Positions 5,959 to 7,313 of a stretch of DNA of 7,313 bases are shown one piece after another. A program made the position numbers and the translations under genes. The first letter of the stretch is position 1; every line of letters begins with the position of its first letter. The notes beneath the pieces were generated by a model. The model had not been told where the DNA came from, did not search any database, and saw nothing but the letters and a program-made list of their open reading frames with translations. The stretch is from Bacteroidales bacterium (lineage in GTDB: Bacteria; Bacteroidota; Bacteroidia; Bacteroidales; P3): the NCBI GenBank assembly GCA_031286005.1, contig JAITVC010000173.1, positions 1 to 7,313 of the forward strand. The letters run 5' to 3'.

Positions 5959-7218
5959 TTACCCCCCAAAATCGTCAAATGCTATCATCTCCTTAGGAAC
6001 CCCTAAATTGTCGAGCATTTTCTGAATTGCTGCATTCATCACCGGAGGACCACAAAGGTAGTATTCAATCTCTTCGGGTTCCGGATGATTCTTAAGATAG
6101 TTCTCAAAAATCACTTGATGTATAAAGCCCGTATAACCCGTCCAATTGTCTTCCTGTTGTGGTTCAGACAAAGCAATATTGAATTTGAAATTAGGGAAAT
6201 CCTTTTCGATAGCACGGAAATCATCCTCATAGAACAATTCGCGAAGCGAACGTCCTCCATACCAGAATGAAGCCTTGCGAGAGGTCTTCTTTGTAAGGAA
6301 TTGATCCAAAATATGCGAACGCATAGGCGCCATACCGGCTCCGCCTCCGATAAACATCATTTCTCTGTTAGTATCTTTTACATGAAACTCGCCATAAGGC
6401 CCCGAAACGGTTACTTTATCACCCGGTTTCAACGAGAAGATATACGACGAACAAACACCCGGATTCACATTCATAAACCCGCCCGCTTTTCTGTCAAACG
6501 GAGGCGTGGCTATACGGATGTTTAACATCACTATATCACCTTCTGCCGGATGGTTAGCCATCGAATACGCACGGAAGCAAGGCTCTGGATTTTTCATTTT
6601 TAAATCCCAAATGCGGAGTTTATCCCAATCTTCACGATATTTTTCTTCAACAAAAATATCTTTAGCGTAATCAACTTCAACTTCCGGAACATCAATTTGA
6701 ACATAGCCGCCGGAACGGAAATTCAAACGTTCGCCTGCTGGCAATTTCACCACAAATTCTTTAATAAACGTGGCTACATTCCGGTTAGAAACCACTTCGC
6801 ATTCCCATTTCTTGATGCCGAAGATTTCTTCGGGTATCTGGATTTTCAAGTCTTCACGAACTTTCACTTGGCAACCCAAACGCCAATTGTTTTGTTGCTC
6901 CTTACGAGTAAAGAAACCAGTTTCGGTAGGCAAAATGCTACCACCACCTTCCAATACCTGACAGCGGCACATACCGCAAGTGCCACCACCACCACAAGCT
7001 GAAGGAAGGAAGATTTTCTCTGCTGCAAGTGTTGATAATAGTGATGAACCCGGTTCTACTTCAAGGTCTTTTTCATCATTGATAAGAATATGCACCTTGC
7101 CTTCCGGTATCAATTTCTTGCGTGCATACAGCAATAGCCCAACCAATAAAAGGATGATTATTAAGAACACGGCTACGCCGATAATGATGTGCTGTAAAAT
7201 AGGATCTATATTAAACAT
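5959..7218 (-). CDS. nqrF: Na+-translocating NADH:quinone reductase subunit F
   Basis: NqrF is the NADH-oxidising subunit of the sodium-pumping Nqr complex in the inner membrane. It takes electrons from NADH through FAD and a [2Fe-2S] centre and passes them to the other subunits. The 419-residue protein is full length for the Bacteroidota form. It has one N-terminal membrane helix (about 10-31), then a ferredoxin domain with cluster ligands Cys75, Cys81, Cys84 and Cys116 ([12 protein letters not shown], then RLGC). The FAD-binding motif RAYSMAN is at 216-222, the NADH-binding glycine motif [10 protein letters not shown] at 291-300, YGGRS at 320-324, and YLCGPPVM at 387-394 with the conserved Cys389. 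The C-terminus FDDFGG is characteristic of NqrF. All key residues are present, so the enzyme should be active. It follows nqrE by 25 bp and is the usual last gene of the nqrABCDEF operon. Confidence 0.98.
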   Translation of the reverse strand: MFNIDPILQHIIIGVAVFLIIILLLVGLLLYARKKLIPEGKVHILINDEKDLEVEPGSSLLSTLAAEKIFLPSACGGGGTCGMCRCQVLEGGGSILPTETGFFTRKEQQNNWRLGCQVKVREDLKIQIPEEIFGIKKWECEVVSNRNVATFIKEFVVKLPAGERLNFRSGGYVQIDVPEVEVDYAKDIFVEEKYREDWDKLRIWDLKMKNPEPCFRAYSMANHPAEGDIVMLNIRIATPPFDRKAGGFMNVNPGVCSSYIFSLKPGDKVTVSGPYGEFHVKDTNREMMFIGGGAGMAPMRSHILDQFLTKKTSRKASFWYGGRSLRELFYEDDFRAIEKDFPNFKFNIALSEPQQEDNWTGYTGFIHQVIFENYLKNHPEPEEIEYYLCGPPVMNAAIQKMLDNLGVPKEMIAFDDFGG

Positions 7219-7243
7219 ATACTAATTTTATGAACTTTATAAA

Positions 7244-7313
7244 CTACAATTTAATCCCCATGAAAGCCATGAAAGCAATACCCATTAATCCGGTCATAAT
7301 AAAAGTTATGCCA
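7244..7313 (-). CDS. nqrE: Na+-translocating NADH:quinone reductase subunit E, C-terminal end
   Basis: Reading the minus strand from the right edge gives the last 22 codons and a TAG stop of a hydrophobic protein: GITFIMTGLMGIAFMAFMGI, then KL. This matches the last membrane helix and the end of NqrE, an integral membrane subunit that with NqrD helps hold an iron centre and form the sodium path. The frame is open to the window edge, so the rest lies outside. The position 25 bp before nqrF is the standard nqr operon order. This fragment is too short for a general ORF caller, but the combination of sequence and context makes it secure. Confidence 0.9.
   Translation of the reverse strand, partial: GITFIMTGLMGIAFMAFMGIKL

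Noticed and set aside
5980..5988. Promoter-like TAGCATTTG on the minus strand before the lipoprotein
   Set aside because: It has three bases instead of two between TA and TTTG and lies within the nqrF coding end; no supporting -33 element.
6085..7225. Plus-strand open frames opposite nqrF
   Set aside because: nqrF is certain, and the opposite frames are antisense shadows.

Overview
This window looks like chromosomal DNA from a member of the Bacteroidota, most likely Bacteroidales. The evidence is a type IX secretion (T9SS) plug protein, a Na+-translocating NADH:quinone reductase (Nqr) module, a Bacteroidota-type ECF sigma operon, a lipoprotein with the common SACKKD start, almost no Shine-Dalgarno sequences before start codons, and one good match to the Bacteroidota promoter (TTG, 20 nt, TAnnTTTG). 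The DNA is moderately AT-rich. No rRNA, tRNA, CRISPR array, transposase or integrase is visible, and coding density is high.

Left half, plus strand (1-3586): five tightly packed genes that look like one transcription unit. They are the 3' part of a fused SpmA/SpmB nucleoside-recognition (gate) membrane protein; a T9SS plug protein (former DUF5103); an ECF sigma factor whose start lies inside the plug gene; a small single-pass membrane protein in the anti-sigma position; and a secreted helical protein of the 'sensor of ECF-type sigma factor' kind. The sensor carries an unusual four-cysteine cluster. The most interesting idea here is a physical link between T9SS gating and an envelope-sensing sigma module, with a possible metal- or redox-responsive sensor.

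Middle (3587-4454): a polyprenol-phosphate mannosyltransferase-like GT2 enzyme on the minus strand, converging on the sensor gene with only 6 bp between the stop codons. It has its own recognisable promoter, whose spacer contains a run of ten identical bases.

Right half, minus strand (4455-7313): nqrE (last 22 codons only) and nqrF form the 3' end of an nqr operon, followed in the same direction by a lipoprotein with YD-like strands and an outer-membrane beta-barrel protein. The last two look more AT-rich and more lineage-specific than nqrF.

Most of the window is core-type gene content. I see no clear defence system or mobile island. The sigma/plug/cysteine-sensor operon is the part that most deserves follow-up.
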